Positions 19,243 through 28,276 of a stretch of DNA of 64,000 bases are shown one piece after another; position 1 is the stretch's first letter; every line of letters begins with the position of its first letter. The stretch lies in the NCBI RefSeq assembly GCF_000295955.2, contig NZ_ALXE01000026.1, forward strand, positions 104,800-168,799. The letters run 5' to 3'. The position numbers and the translations under genes are program-made. Source of the DNA: Pantoea sp. A4 (GTDB lineage: Bacteria > Pseudomonadota > Gammaproteobacteria > Enterobacterales > Enterobacteriaceae). The notes under the pieces were generated by a model that was not told the DNA's origin, searched no databases, and was given only the letters and a program-made list of their open reading frames with translations.

Positions 19243-20406
19243 TTATTGCGCGCGGTTCAGCTCACGTAAGCGAGTGACCGATTTTTGTACCAGGGCTACG
19301 GCATAATCAATTTGCTCTTCGGTGGTAAAACGCCCCAAAGAGAAACGCAACGCACTGTAAGCCAGTGCATCACTGACGCCCATCGCCCGCAGGACATAGG
19401 AAGGCTCAAGGCTGGCGGATGTACAGGCCGACCCGCTCGACAGTGCCAGGTCTTTCAGCATCATGATCAGTGATTCGCCGTCAACATCGGCAAAACTGAC
19501 ATTGAGGATGTTGGCCGCGCTCTGTTCAAAATTCCCGTTGAGAGAGACGCCTTTCAGTTGGCTTAATCCCTGCCACAGGCGCGAGCGTAGCTGTGCCAGC
19601 CTTGCCATTTCAGCGCTTTGCTCTTCACGGGCAATCTGAAAGGCTTCGCCCATGCCAACAATCTGATGCACGGCCAGCGTGCCGGAACGCATACCGCGTT
19701 CATGGCCGCCACCGTGGATCTGCGCCTCAAGAGACACTTTCGGATTACGGCGTACGAACAGCCCGCCGATCCCTTTCGGTCCATAGATTTTATGGGCGGA
19801 GAACGACATCAGATCAACCGGCAAAACGCCGAGGTCGACCGGCAACTTACCGACACTCTGCGTCGCATCAACATGGAATAAGATTGCGCGCGCACGACAC
19901 AGTTCCCCGGTCGCCACAATATCGTGGATCACGCCGGTTTCGTTGTTAACGTGCATCAGGGAAACCAGAATGGTATCGGCGCGTAATGCCGCTTCGACTG
20001 CGGCAGTTGAAATCGTGCCGTCCGCCTCTGGTGCTAAATAGGTGACGTCAAACCCTTCACGTTCGAGCTGCTGGCAGCTATCGAGTACCGCTTTGTGTTC
20101 GATCTGGCTGGTGATGATGTGATTACCGCGAGCGCGGTGAAAATGTGCGGCACCTTTAATGGCAAGGTTGTCAGATTCGGTGGCACCGGAAGTAAAGACG
20201 ATTTCGCGGGGGTCGGCATTGAGCAACTCAGCGATTTGGTTACGCGCAACGTCAACCGCCTCTTCTGCTTGCCAGCCAAAACGGTGCCCGCGCGAAGCTG
20301 GATTACCGAAGGTGCCATCCAGCGTGAGAAACTGCATCATTTTGCTGGCCACACGCGGATCGGCCGGCGTGGTGGCGGCGTAATCCAGGTAAATCGGTAA
20401 TTTCAT
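19243..20406 (-). CDS. iscS: Cysteine desulfurase IscS, shortened at its C-terminus
   Basis: PLP enzyme that releases sulfur from cysteine as a protein persulfide for Fe-S clusters and tRNA thiolation. The frame opens at 20487, but the ATG at 20406 gives the family start [14 protein letters not shown] and 387 residues. Key residues are present: His104 (SQIEHKAVL), PLP lysine Lys206 ([10 protein letters not shown]) and persulfide-forming Cys328 ([10 protein letters not shown]). The protein ends at RLRELNRAQ, whereas E. coli IscS continues for a total of 404 residues. The missing tail lies in the region implicated in IscU binding. No iscU follows. The enzyme should be active; transfer to TusA/ThiI-type partners remains plausible (inference). 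Confidence 0.95.
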   Translation of the reverse strand: MKLPIYLDYAATTPADPRVASKMMQFLTLDGTFGNPASRGHRFGWQAEEAVDVARNQIAELLNADPREIVFTSGATESDNLAIKGAAHFHRARGNHIITSQIEHKAVLDSCQQLEREGFDVTYLAPEADGTISTAAVEAALRADTILVSLMHVNNETGVIHDIVATGELCRARAILFHVDATQSVGKLPVDLGVLPVDLMSFSAHKIYGPKGIGGLFVRRNPKVSLEAQIHGGGHERGMRSGTLAVHQIVGMGEAFQIAREEQSAEMARLAQLRSRLWQGLSQLKGVSLNGNFEQSAANILNVSFADVDGESLIMMLKDLALSSGSACTSASLEPSYVLRAMGVSDALAYSALRFSLGRFTTEEQIDYAVALVQKSVTRLRELNRAQ

Positions 20407-20499
20407 TGCGCTAAAGCTCCGTATCTGAATGCATACGTCTTTATAGCATGATTCGGCCTTTCCCGTATTTAGCAGGAAAGGCCGCAAAGCAAGAGGTGA

Positions 20500-20997
20500 T
20501 TAAGAGGCGCGCAGATTGACGTTGATTTCGTGAACGCGATTGTTCTGGAAACGACGGTTGTCATTCATATTCTGACGATCGGCCACATCCAGGATCTCCT
20601 GGTTATTCACCAGTTCAGCCAACGTGATGTTGTTCAGGAATTCGCTGATACGCACGCTCAGGTCACGCCACAGCACGTGAGTCAGGCAGCGCTCGCCGCC
20701 CTGGCAGCCTTCTTTGCCCTGGCATTTGGTGGCATCAACTGATTCATCGACAGCGGTGATCACTTCACCCACCGCGATGGCGGCAGAGTCTTTACCCAGC
20801 AGGTAACCACCGCCTGGACCACGTACGCTGGCAACCAGCTCGTGTTTACGTAAACGTGAGAATAACTGCTCCAGATAAGATAACGAAATGCCCTGACGCT
20901 CAGAGATATCTGCTAACGGCACCGGTCCCTCGTGCGAGTGAAGTGCAACATCAAGCATAGCGGTTACAGCATAACGTCCTTTGGATGTCAGTCTCAT
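20500..20997 (-). CDS. iscR: Fe-S cluster-sensing Rrf2 transcription regulator IscR
   Basis: Rrf2-family repressor/activator that senses [2Fe-2S] status; holo-IscR represses its own operon. The 165-residue product has the N-terminal winged helix ([16 protein letters not shown]) and all cluster ligands at the E. coli positions: Cys92, Cys98, Cys104 and His107. The C-terminal ~20 residues differ from E. coli, which is normal for this tail. iscS starts 93 bp downstream. Three operator-like repeats lie directly upstream. Regulation therefore seems intact even though the scaffold, chaperone and ferredoxin genes are gone. Confidence 0.97.
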   Translation of the reverse strand: MRLTSKGRYAVTAMLDVALHSHEGPVPLADISERQGISLSYLEQLFSRLRKHELVASVRGPGGGYLLGKDSAAIAVGEVITAVDESVDATKCQGKEGCQGGERCLTHVLWRDLSVRISEFLNNITLAELVNNQEILDVADRQNMNDNRRFQNNRVHEINVNLRAS

Positions 20998-21067
20998 AGC
21001 ATACGGCCTCGGTCAGCGTCCGGTTATCGGAGGGTTTCATTTGTAAACAGATGGCTGCAGTTTGTCA

Positions 21068-21142
21068 TTCCTGAGTAATTTGGTCAACTATTTATCTGAC
21101 TAATTTACTCAAGTATTTAACCGAGCGGTTTACTCAGGTATT
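21068..21142 (-). promoter_or_regulatory. Three tandem IscR type-1-like operators and iscR promoter
   Basis: Read leftward there are three similar ~25-bp elements in register: C (21142-21117, ATACCTGAGTAAACCGCTCG), B (21117-21092, ATACTTGAGTAAATTAGTCA) and A (21092-21068, ATAGTTGACCAAATTACTCA). They match the E. coli type-1 pattern ATAsTTGACTrwwwwAGTCr to varying degrees, B best. The TTGACC inside site A (21087-21082) can serve as the -35, with a weak CAAACT -10 17 bp later (21064-21059). The phasing of about 25 bp suggests adjacent dimers. Confidence 0.75.
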
Positions 21143-21156
21143 AACCCTCTGATTTC

Positions 21157-21897
21157 CTACTCTTTATCGCTGCCTTTACGCTTTTCAAACGACGATAACA
21201 TGCCGCGCAGGATGTTCAGCTCGTCTCTTTCCGGGCGCGAACGGGTGAATAAACGGCGCAGTTTGCTCATGACCTGGCTTGGAGTTCCTTCACGAATGAA
21301 ACCACTTTTTAACATCATCTGTTCCATATGCTGGTAGAAGCGCTCCAGATCGTCCACCAATGGATAAGGGGTTTCGTCAAAGGCGGGCTTCTTCTCGCCC
21401 TGCTCCTGCGACTGCAACCATGCCATACGCACTTCGTAGGCAATCACCTGTACGGCCATCGCCAGGTTCAGCGAGCTGTAGTCCGGGTTAGCCTGAATGG
21501 CGACGTGGTAATGACATTTTTGCAGTTCGTCATTGGTCAGACCGACGCGCTCACGACCAAATACCAGAGCAACCGGAGCCTGTGCAGCCTCCTCTACGCT
21601 TTTCACACCACATTCGCGGCCATCCAGCATCGGCCACGGCAGTGTACGAGAGCGAGCACTGGTGCCAACCACCAATGCACAACCTGCAATGGCTTCATCC
21701 AGCGTATCAACAATTTTGGCTTCACCAATCACATCGCTGGCACCTGCCGCGAGAGAGATGGCCTGGGAGTCTGGTTTAACCAACGGATTCACAAGGTAAA
21801 GGTTAGTTAAGCCCATGGTTTTCATAGCACGGGCGACGGAGCCCATGTTGCCGGTGTGAGAGGTTTCCACCAGCACGATTCGAATGTTTTGCAGCAT
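21157..21897 (-). CDS. trmJ: tRNA (cytidine/uridine-2'-O-)-methyltransferase TrmJ
   Basis: SPOUT-class enzyme that 2'-O-methylates position 32 of several tRNAs. The 246-residue product has the family start [26 protein letters not shown] and the knot elements [15 protein letters not shown] and [16 protein letters not shown], plus a helical C-terminal extension. Divergent from suhB (126 bp between) and immediately upstream of the iscR operators, so its stop lies only 15 bp from IscR site C. No terminator is evident between trmJ and iscR. Confidence 0.96.
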   Translation of the reverse strand: MLQNIRIVLVETSHTGNMGSVARAMKTMGLTNLYLVNPLVKPDSQAISLAAGASDVIGEAKIVDTLDEAIAGCALVVGTSARSRTLPWPMLDGRECGVKSVEEAAQAPVALVFGRERVGLTNDELQKCHYHVAIQANPDYSSLNLAMAVQVIAYEVRMAWLQSQEQGEKKPAFDETPYPLVDDLERFYQHMEQMMLKSGFIREGTPSQVMSKLRRLFTRSRPERDELNILRGMLSSFEKRKGSDKE

Positions 21898-22023
21898 AGT
21901 GAGGAGTTGTTGTCAGAAATTTGTGGCGCGATGCTAACATAAAAGCAGGACATTTACCGAACGCGCTGTTATACTCCGCGCCGTTTGTTTCCCCCGTTCT
22001 TTAACATCCAGTGAGAGATACCG

Positions 22024-22827
22024 ATGCATCCGATGCTCAACATCGCCGTGCGCGCAGCGCGCAAGGCCGGAAATTTAATTGCCAAGAATTATGAAACCCC
22101 GGACGCTGTCGAAGCCAGCCAGAAAGGCAGCAACGACTTCGTAACGAATGTTGACCGTGACGCAGAACGTCTGATCATTGAAGTGATCCGTAAATCTTAT
22201 CCAAAACACTCGATTGTAACGGAAGAGAGCGGCGACCTGTCAGGTGAAGATCAGGATATTCAATGGGTAATCGATCCACTGGATGGCACCACCAACTTTA
22301 TTAAACGCCTGCCACACTTCTCTGTTTCTATTGCTGTCCGCATCAAGGGCCGCACCGAAGTGGCTGTGGTTTATGACCCAATGCGCAACGAACTGTTCAC
22401 TGCCGTACGTGGTCAGGGCGCACAGCTCAATGGTTTCCGTCTGCGTGGCAGCGTTGCTCGCGATCTCGATGGCACCATCATCGCTACCGGTTTCCCGTTC
22501 AAACTGAAACAGCACGCCACCAGCTACATCAATGTGGTTGGCAAACTGTTCACTGAGTGTGCTGATTTCCGTCGCACCGGTTCTGCCGCGCTGGATCTGG
22601 CGTATGTAGCCGCTGGCCGCGTCGATGGCTACTTCGAAATTGGCCTGAAGCCGTGGGACTTCGCCGCAGGCGATCTGCTGGTGCGTGAAGCTGGCGGCCT
22701 GGTGACTGATTTCACTGGCGGTCACAGCTACATGATGTCTGGTAACATCGTTGCCGGTAACCCACGTGTGGTTAAAGCTATGCTGGCCTCTATGCGTGAT
22801 GAACTGAGCGATGCGCTGAAGCGTTAA
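22024..22827 (+). CDS. suhB: Inositol-1-monophosphatase SuhB
   Basis: Mg2+-dependent phosphatase of the inositol monophosphatase family that also acts in rRNA transcription antitermination in E. coli. The 267-residue product has the metal-site motifs EESGD, DPLDGTTNFIKRLPHFSVSIA and the C-terminal WDFAAGDLLVREAGG. The ATG follows GTGAGAG. A strong terminator follows the stop, so the gene is probably monocistronic. Confidence 0.97.
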   Translation: MHPMLNIAVRAARKAGNLIAKNYETPDAVEASQKGSNDFVTNVDRDAERLIIEVIRKSYPKHSIVTEESGDLSGEDQDIQWVIDPLDGTTNFIKRLPHFSVSIAVRIKGRTEVAVVYDPMRNELFTAVRGQGAQLNGFRLRGSVARDLDGTIIATGFPFKLKQHATSYINVVGKLFTECADFRRTGSAALDLAYVAAGRVDGYFEIGLKPWDFAAGDLLVREAGGLVTDFTGGHSYMMSGNIVAGNPRVVKAMLASMRDELSDALKR

Positions 22828-22841
22828 TCTCCTCAGGAATG

Positions 22842-22883
22842 AAAAAGCCCGCCCGCTCGTCATGAGCAGGCGGGCTTTTTTTT
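22842..22883. terminator. Bidirectional terminator between suhB and zevB
   Basis: An A-run, a stem of GCCCGCC plus GCTC with one mismatch (GAGC, GGCGGGC on the other arm), then a long T-run. A-run and T-run flank both sides, so it can serve suhB rightward and zevAB leftward. Confidence 0.9.
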
Positions 22884-22897
22884 GTGCCGTTAACCGC

Positions 22898-23881
22898 TTA
22901 AATGCCCAGCGGACTGATCCCGCCACCGATTCCCGGCGTGGCGCTTTGCCACAGAATAAATGCCGCCACCAGCAGAATAATGCCACCGAGTAATCCGGAC
23001 AGCGGCAGTAGCCATTTTGCGCCCTGCCCTTCACTACGCTGCCCGAGACGTTGCGCTAAAGCCCGCGAGCGATGGACCAGCAACCCAACCGCAGACACCG
23101 TCACCGCCGTTCCCAGCGCCATAATCGCCGCTGACGCCACGCCCCACCAGTAAACGCCAATCACTTTGGCGAACAGCAGCATCATGATGGCACCGGAACA
23201 GGGACGCAGTCCCATGGAGAACACCAGCAACAGTTGGGTCTTCCAGCTGACCGCCTGCGCAATTTGTTCAGCACTCGGTAAGTGAGCGTGGCCGCAACCG
23301 CAGTTTGCATCATGCTGATGCACCGGACGCAGGCTATGGATGGTGAGTTTTGGCGGCGGCTGGAGCAACGTTTTTAAGCTACGTAACGCACGCACTGAAA
23401 CCCATACCCCCAGCGCCGCGATCAGCAAATAGCTGCCCTTCTCTAACCAGTAGCTACTCAGATGTAGCTGGCGGGAAGACGTTTTCAGCAGCACCAACAT
23501 CACGGTCACCAGCACAATGGCAACGCCACCCTGCACCAGCGCAGCAAGCAGTGTTAACTTCAGGCTGGTTTTTAGCCGTGCGGGATGCGTCGCAAGAAAA
23601 GTGGAGATGACCACTTTGCCATGCCCTGGCCCCATCGCATGTAAGACCCCATACACCAGGCTAAACAGCATCAGCGTAACGCCCGCCTGATGCGGATGTT
23701 CTGCAACGCGCTGGAGCAGTTGCGTCATTTCGCGGTTAAGCTGTGCCTGCCAGACAATGGTCTGCATCAGCAGGGGCGTCCAGAAATACCACAGCGCAAT
23801 ACCCGAGAGCAGTAACAGCAGCAGGAACAGCGTCACCGGCCAGTAGCGCCGCGTGATGGGAATAACGTTAATTAATGACAT
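22898..23881 (-). CDS. zevB: NicO-family metal transporter, ZevB-like
   Basis: Polytopic inner-membrane protein of the nickel/cobalt (NicO) family. The 327-residue product has about six membrane helices, the HAMGPGHGKVVIS signature, a metal-binding loop with His and Cys (HQHDANCGCGHAH) and the GLRPCSGAIM motif. The upstream partner is a DUF1007 protein, the pairing described as ZevAB (zinc uptake) in Haemophilus influenzae. The transported metal (Zn, Ni or Co) cannot be read from the sequence. It overlaps zevA by 10 bp, so the two are translationally coupled. In E. coli this place holds yfhR. Confidence 0.85.
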   Translation of the reverse strand: MSLINVIPITRRYWPVTLFLLLLLLSGIALWYFWTPLLMQTIVWQAQLNREMTQLLQRVAEHPHQAGVTLMLFSLVYGVLHAMGPGHGKVVISTFLATHPARLKTSLKLTLLAALVQGGVAIVLVTVMLVLLKTSSRQLHLSSYWLEKGSYLLIAALGVWVSVRALRSLKTLLQPPPKLTIHSLRPVHQHDANCGCGHAHLPSAEQIAQAVSWKTQLLLVFSMGLRPCSGAIMMLLFAKVIGVYWWGVASAAIMALGTAVTVSAVGLLVHRSRALAQRLGQRSEGQGAKWLLPLSGLLGGIILLVAAFILWQSATPGIGGGISPLGI

Positions 23882-24501
23882 GTCAGGGTTACCGTCTGAG
23901 CAAACTGGCGGCCAAGATCCATGGTCTCCGGTGGCGCATCTGCTTTATCCAGTGATAAGGCATATTGCTTCAGCGAGTCATTGGGTTTTGGCGTATGGAG
24001 ATCAAAACTGCAACGCGCTTGGAGATCGGCAGGCAGCGTAAGTGCTTTGACATTGTCGTAGTACATATCGACAAAGTAGCTGGGATCGTAAGTCAGGATT
24101 TGAAAGCGCTGCGCCCCTTGTAACGAAGGCGGCTCCGCCAACGGTAAGATAAACTCCAGCACCGCTTTCGCCCCCTGGCGTGACAGGTTATATTCACTCG
24201 GCAAATCGTGGAATTTTACCCGTTGGCCATTCTGCCAGATTTCAGAGAAGTAGTGCTGCCCTAGCACCCGCGCCATCACGCCTGCCGCCAGTTTCTTCCA
24301 CACCACCGATCCGGGTTTAGCATCGCCCGCGTCATACAGCAGGTCTGCCGAGGTAATCTCATCCATCGTCCAGGTCATTTTCAATCCGGAAAAATGATTG
24401 TCCTTGCTCACCAGTTCGGTTTGCATATCGATGAAACTGTGCGGATGCGCCCAGGCAACGGGAGTGAACATCAGCAGAGCCAGTAAAATCTTATTCATCA
24501 T
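23872..24501 (-). CDS. zevA: DUF1007 periplasmic protein, ZevA-like
   Basis: 209-residue secreted protein with signal peptide MMNKILLALLMFTPVAWAHP; the mature N-terminus starts with a His-containing AHPHSFIDM, typical of DUF1007 proteins that serve NicO transporters. In H. influenzae ZevA is the periplasmic component of a zinc transporter. Two adjacent ATGs (24501, 24498) could start it. Operonic with zevB. No terminator or recognisable metal operator was found in the short gap to csiE. Confidence 0.85.
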   Translation of the reverse strand: MMNKILLALLMFTPVAWAHPHSFIDMQTELVSKDNHFSGLKMTWTMDEITSADLLYDAGDAKPGSVVWKKLAAGVMARVLGQHYFSEIWQNGQRVKFHDLPSEYNLSRQGAKAVLEFILPLAEPPSLQGAQRFQILTYDPSYFVDMYYDNVKALTLPADLQARCSFDLHTPKPNDSLKQYALSLDKADAPPETMDLGRQFAQTVTLTCH

Positions 24502-24654
24502 GTTATTGAACCGCCAGCGAAGCAGAAAGGCGCCTAACGTAACAAAAAATGTGACCCGGATTAAAGCCCGGCATAAAAAACCAGACGGTTAATGCGGTAT
24601 TTCAGCACCCTGGCTATTCTTAGCACAAATCGACCTGCTGGATACTTCGCCTTG

Positions 24655-25926
24655 ATGAGTGCCTCACCGCTCTTCACCCGTTCCCAGCGCCGTTGCCATC
24701 TGTTGTTACTGTTGTTTCTGCCCGCTCCCGTTCTCACCCCGGAAAAACTCTGCCAAATCAACAGAGTTGATACCGGTGTTGCGCGTGAGGATATTGTTGC
24801 CGTGGGCGAAGAAATACAGCGCTTTTACCAACTGGAGCTACATCAGATGGTGGATGGCAGCCTGCGCATTCATGGCACTGAGCTTAACCGCCGGATATGC
24901 CTGATCCATGCTTTACGACGTGCGCTACGCCTGTCGCGGGAGTTTGTTTGCCAGGCGTTTAGTACCCCATTACGCCAGCGTCTGAAGCTGTTAAAAGTGG
25001 AAAAAGCGCTGTATGACGACACCAATTTGCAGGCATTAATTCACCATTGCGAGCTGCGGCTGGGGCGGGAATTTAACGAGCGGGACCAGGTGTTTCTGCA
25101 ACTCTATTTCAAGTTTGTCCTGTGCCAGCGCCACACCCCGCTGTTTAGCGCGGCGCAGCAGCAGTGGCTGGCACAAAAACCCGAGCGTAATGCCGCTGAA
25201 GATGTGGTACGTCACTGGCAGAAACGCAGCCACCTGGTACCTGGTGAGGGTGAAACCGATTTCGGCACGCTGCTGTTTGCGTTGATGCACGCTCCCGGCC
25301 CCGATTCACTGCAACACCCGTGCGGTGTGCGACTGCGGCAGGCGGTAACCCGGCTGATAGCACACTTTGAGCAGGAAGCGGGAACGCTGTTTAAGCAGCG
25401 CGGTGAACTTCGTCAACAGCTCTATACCCACCTGGCGCAGGCACTGGATCGTAGCTACTTTGCGATTGGCATTGATAACAGCGTGGCATTAGATGTGGCA
25501 CAGCTTTACCCCCGATTACTGCGTACCACCCAGGTGGCATTACAGGCCTTTGAAGCTGGCTATCAGGTCACTTTAAGTGAAGAGGAAGTTAGCCTGGTCG
25601 CAGTGATTTTTGGTGCCTGGCTGATGCAGGATAACGCCTTGCAGGAAAAGCAGGTCCTGTTACTCACGCACGAGGACGCGGAAGCGGAGCGGGCGCTGGA
25701 AAGGCAGATTCGCGACATCACTTTACTGCCGTTTACCCTGCGCTACCAGGATCTCGGTGATTTCCAGCAACAGGGCGCGCCCGATGAGATAGATTTGGTG
25801 GTGACGCCCTATATGACGTCACTGCCGCTCTACTCGCCGCCGCTGATCCTGGCACAAGTGCCGCTGACGGATGAACAGCAAATGCACATCCGCCAGTTAC
25901 TGGATTCTGGCTACGCGCGGTCGTAA
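24655..25926 (+). CDS. csiE: CsiE, stationary-phase-inducible PRD-domain protein
   Basis: Homologue of E. coli CsiE, a carbon-starvation, RpoS/CRP-dependent gene of unknown function with PTS-regulation (PRD)-like domains. The open frame begins at 24592; the ATG at 24655 gives 423 residues (E. coli 426) and aligns with the conserved SQRRC..LLLL start. Conserved stretches: LYTHLAQALDRSYFAIGIDN and LVAVIFGAWLMQ. Its last 30 bp overlap the 3' end of the convergent hcaT gene. PRD proteins often act as antiterminators or activators, but no RNA-binding domain is evident here. Confidence 0.9.
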   Translation: MSASPLFTRSQRRCHLLLLLFLPAPVLTPEKLCQINRVDTGVAREDIVAVGEEIQRFYQLELHQMVDGSLRIHGTELNRRICLIHALRRALRLSREFVCQAFSTPLRQRLKLLKVEKALYDDTNLQALIHHCELRLGREFNERDQVFLQLYFKFVLCQRHTPLFSAAQQQWLAQKPERNAAEDVVRHWQKRSHLVPGEGETDFGTLLFALMHAPGPDSLQHPCGVRLRQAVTRLIAHFEQEAGTLFKQRGELRQQLYTHLAQALDRSYFAIGIDNSVALDVAQLYPRLLRTTQVALQAFEAGYQVTLSEEEVSLVAVIFGAWLMQDNALQEKQVLLLTHEDAEAERALERQIRDITLLPFTLRYQDLGDFQQQGAPDEIDLVVTPYMTSLPLYSPPLILAQVPLTDEQQMHIRQLLDSGYARS

Positions 25927-27042
25927 AAACAGCGCTGGCAGTACCACCAATGCCATGACCCAGAACAGATGGCCTTGTAGATGGGTAAACAGGACGCCGC
26001 AAATCATGGTCATCACCGCAATCCCACCGCCCATTGCCAGCGCCGAATAGAGTGATTGCAAACGAATAACCTGAGCACCCTGACGTGATGAGATAAATCG
26101 CATCGCCGCCAGATGGCACACGGTGAAACTTCCGCAATGGAGAATCTGCGCCACAATCAACAACGGCAGTGCGCTGCTTGAACCCAGTAATGTCCAGCGA
26201 ATCAGTGCGCAGACGGCAGAGAGGAGCAGTAAGTCACGTGCGGTCCAACGACGAAACAGCCGGTGGCTCAGGGCAAAAATCACAATCTCAGCCACCACGC
26301 CCAGTGACCAAAGGTAGCCCACTACCGTCGCGGAGTAGCCCTGCTCCTGCCACCAGATGGCGCTAAAGCCATAGTATGCCGCATGGGCGCCCTGCATCAG
26401 GGTGACACAAAGCATAAAGCGCCTGACCGCACTCTCCCGTAGCAGTTCACGCCAGGCTTGCCAGCCCACCGCACCGCTTTGCCGTTCCTCCCCCTGGGGT
26501 TTGGTTGCGGGCGGTATCAACATGCCCGCCAGCATCGCTAATAACCCAGCGCTTAATAACACCAGAATCGCCTGCGAGGAGTACGCGCTGACCAGCATTC
26601 CGGTGAGTGCTGAGCTAATGACAAATGCCAGCGATCCCCACAGGCGCACCGGGCCATACACCAGGCCGATTTGCTGGGTCCAGGTCGCGGCTAATGCATC
26701 GGTCAACGGCACCAGCGGTGAGAAAAACAGGTTGAAACCGACCATTACCAGCAGCAGCCATAACCACTGCTGACCGATCCAATACCCCACGGCGAACAGG
26801 CAGGTCATCAACGCCAGTGCCCGCAGGACAGTAATCAGTTGTGAAGGATTTTTTACCTGGGAGGAGAGCAGCAGGCTCCCCACAAACCGCGCCACCATGC
26901 CGCAGCCGAGCAGCAGGCCAATTTTCTCCGCATCCAGTCCGCTGCCCTTGAGCCAGACACTCCAGAAAGGTAAATAAATGCCGTAGCAAAAAAAGTAGGT
27001 GAAGTAGCTCAGACCGAGCCATCTTGCTGATTTGAGTATCAT
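25897..27042 (-). CDS. hcaT: HcaT-like major facilitator transporter
   Basis: 381-residue MFS permease with about 12 membrane helices, homologous to E. coli HcaT, a presumed 3-phenylpropionate transporter. In E. coli it neighbours hcaR and the hcaEFCBD catabolic operon. Here no hca enzyme or regulator gene is present: the next gene is a glycosyltransferase. The substrate may therefore differ (inference). Convergent with csiE, overlapping it by 30 bp. It starts at ATG 27042. Confidence 0.85.
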   Translation of the reverse strand: MILKSARWLGLSYFTYFFCYGIYLPFWSVWLKGSGLDAEKIGLLLGCGMVARFVGSLLLSSQVKNPSQLITVLRALALMTCLFAVGYWIGQQWLWLLLVMVGFNLFFSPLVPLTDALAATWTQQIGLVYGPVRLWGSLAFVISSALTGMLVSAYSSQAILVLLSAGLLAMLAGMLIPPATKPQGEERQSGAVGWQAWRELLRESAVRRFMLCVTLMQGAHAAYYGFSAIWWQEQGYSATVVGYLWSLGVVAEIVIFALSHRLFRRWTARDLLLLSAVCALIRWTLLGSSSALPLLIVAQILHCGSFTVCHLAAMRFISSRQGAQVIRLQSLYSALAMGGGIAVMTMICGVLFTHLQGHLFWVMALVVLPALFLRPRVARIQ

Positions 27043-27211
27043 TATCCCTCCGACGATGGAGCAGCTACTTTGTCAGAAAGGTAAATAAAATAAAAGAATA
27101 TTTAAAATAAAAAGACGCTAACTCTTTAACAGACAAAAACAAGACCTGGCTTAGCTTTGAGAAGAGAAAAAAAACGTACAATTTCTCTGCTAATCATAGG
27201 TGAAATAAAAA

Positions 27212-28276
27212 ATGAAAAATATCAAACGTGTGCTGGTGCTTTCAGAGGTCAGATCAGGGCATGGTGGTTTAGAAAATGTAACCCGCTTTTTTATCAATAC
27301 CCTTAATGAAGATCCAGAATTTAATAGCTCACTCTACTTTTTCCACAATGGTGAAAAGCCGACGTCAAACACATGGATTAACAACCTGGAATGCTACTAC
27401 AGTAAAAAAATAAGCAAGAATCAAAAACTGAATTGTTATTTCCACATTGTAAAACTGGCTTTATTTATTAAAAAAAACCGACCTGATATATTAATAGCGT
27501 TAGGCACCAGAGAGTGTCATATCGCAGGATGGGCAATTAAGATGTCATGCCTGAATATCACCCTGTATTCATGGATGCATAGCCCACCAAACTTGAAATA
27601 TAGACCGGGCTACCTGACTATGGCCCATCGTCATTTAGCCATTAGTAATGAAGTCGCTACACAGTTAATCGCGTTGGGTGCACGAAAAAATGACATCGAC
27701 CTGATATATAATTTTGTTAAGCCATCAGAGATCACAATTGGAAGGCCAAAAAAACTCAAAATTTTGTATGTTGGTCGGATACTCTATGAAGAAGAAAAAA
27801 GATTAAAAACACTTTTTGAAGCATTGCGATTATTATGTATCCCATGGTCTCTGGACGTTATTGGCGATGGGAAAGACAAAGTGACATGCCAAAATAAAGC
27901 AACAGAATGGGGTATAGATAATAACATCACATGGCATGGATGGCAGGAAGAGCCTTGGGATTATATTGAGAAGCAGATTAATGAAATAAGCTGCCTGGTA
28001 TTAACCTCCCGTTTTGAAGGTTTTGGCATGGTATTAGTTGAAGCAATGTCCCGAGGAATTTACTGCATCTCATCGGATTGTGGTGGCCCGAAAGATATCA
28101 TTGCAGAAAAAGTAAACGGTGAGTTTTTTACCATTGATGACGCTAAACAATTAGCCATGATTCTGGCCTCTTTACCCAATCGTACCGACCTTCCTGGAGC
28201 TGAAACCATTAAAGCCAGCATCAGAGAGTTTCATGAAGATCTCTATATCCGGCGCATAAAAAAAAGCCTCGCTTAG
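27212..28276 (+). CDS. GT4-family glycosyltransferase, WaaB/RfaB-like, probably acquired
   Basis: 354-residue cytoplasmic or membrane-associated glycosyltransferase. The N-terminal half resembles lipopolysaccharide 1,6-galactosyltransferase WaaB (SEVRSGHGGLENVTRFFIN). The C-terminal half has the GT4 nucleotide-sugar site (ILYVGRILYEEEKRLKTLFEAL, WHGWQEEPW, SRFEGFGMVLVEAMSRG with the E-x7-E motif, ISSDCGGPKDII). Base composition is clearly AT-rich (many AAA, ATA, TTA codons) and its 169-bp upstream gap is also AT-rich, unlike both neighbours, which points to horizontal transfer. Donor and acceptor sugars are unknown. Its stop codon lies inside a terminator hairpin. Confidence 0.85.
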   Translation: MKNIKRVLVLSEVRSGHGGLENVTRFFINTLNEDPEFNSSLYFFHNGEKPTSNTWINNLECYYSKKISKNQKLNCYFHIVKLALFIKKNRPDILIALGTRECHIAGWAIKMSCLNITLYSWMHSPPNLKYRPGYLTMAHRHLAISNEVATQLIALGARKNDIDLIYNFVKPSEITIGRPKKLKILYVGRILYEEEKRLKTLFEALRLLCIPWSLDVIGDGKDKVTCQNKATEWGIDNNITWHGWQEEPWDYIEKQINEISCLVLTSRFEGFGMVLVEAMSRGIYCISSDCGGPKDIIAEKVNGEFFTIDDAKQLAMILASLPNRTDLPGAETIKASIREFHEDLYIRRIKKSLA

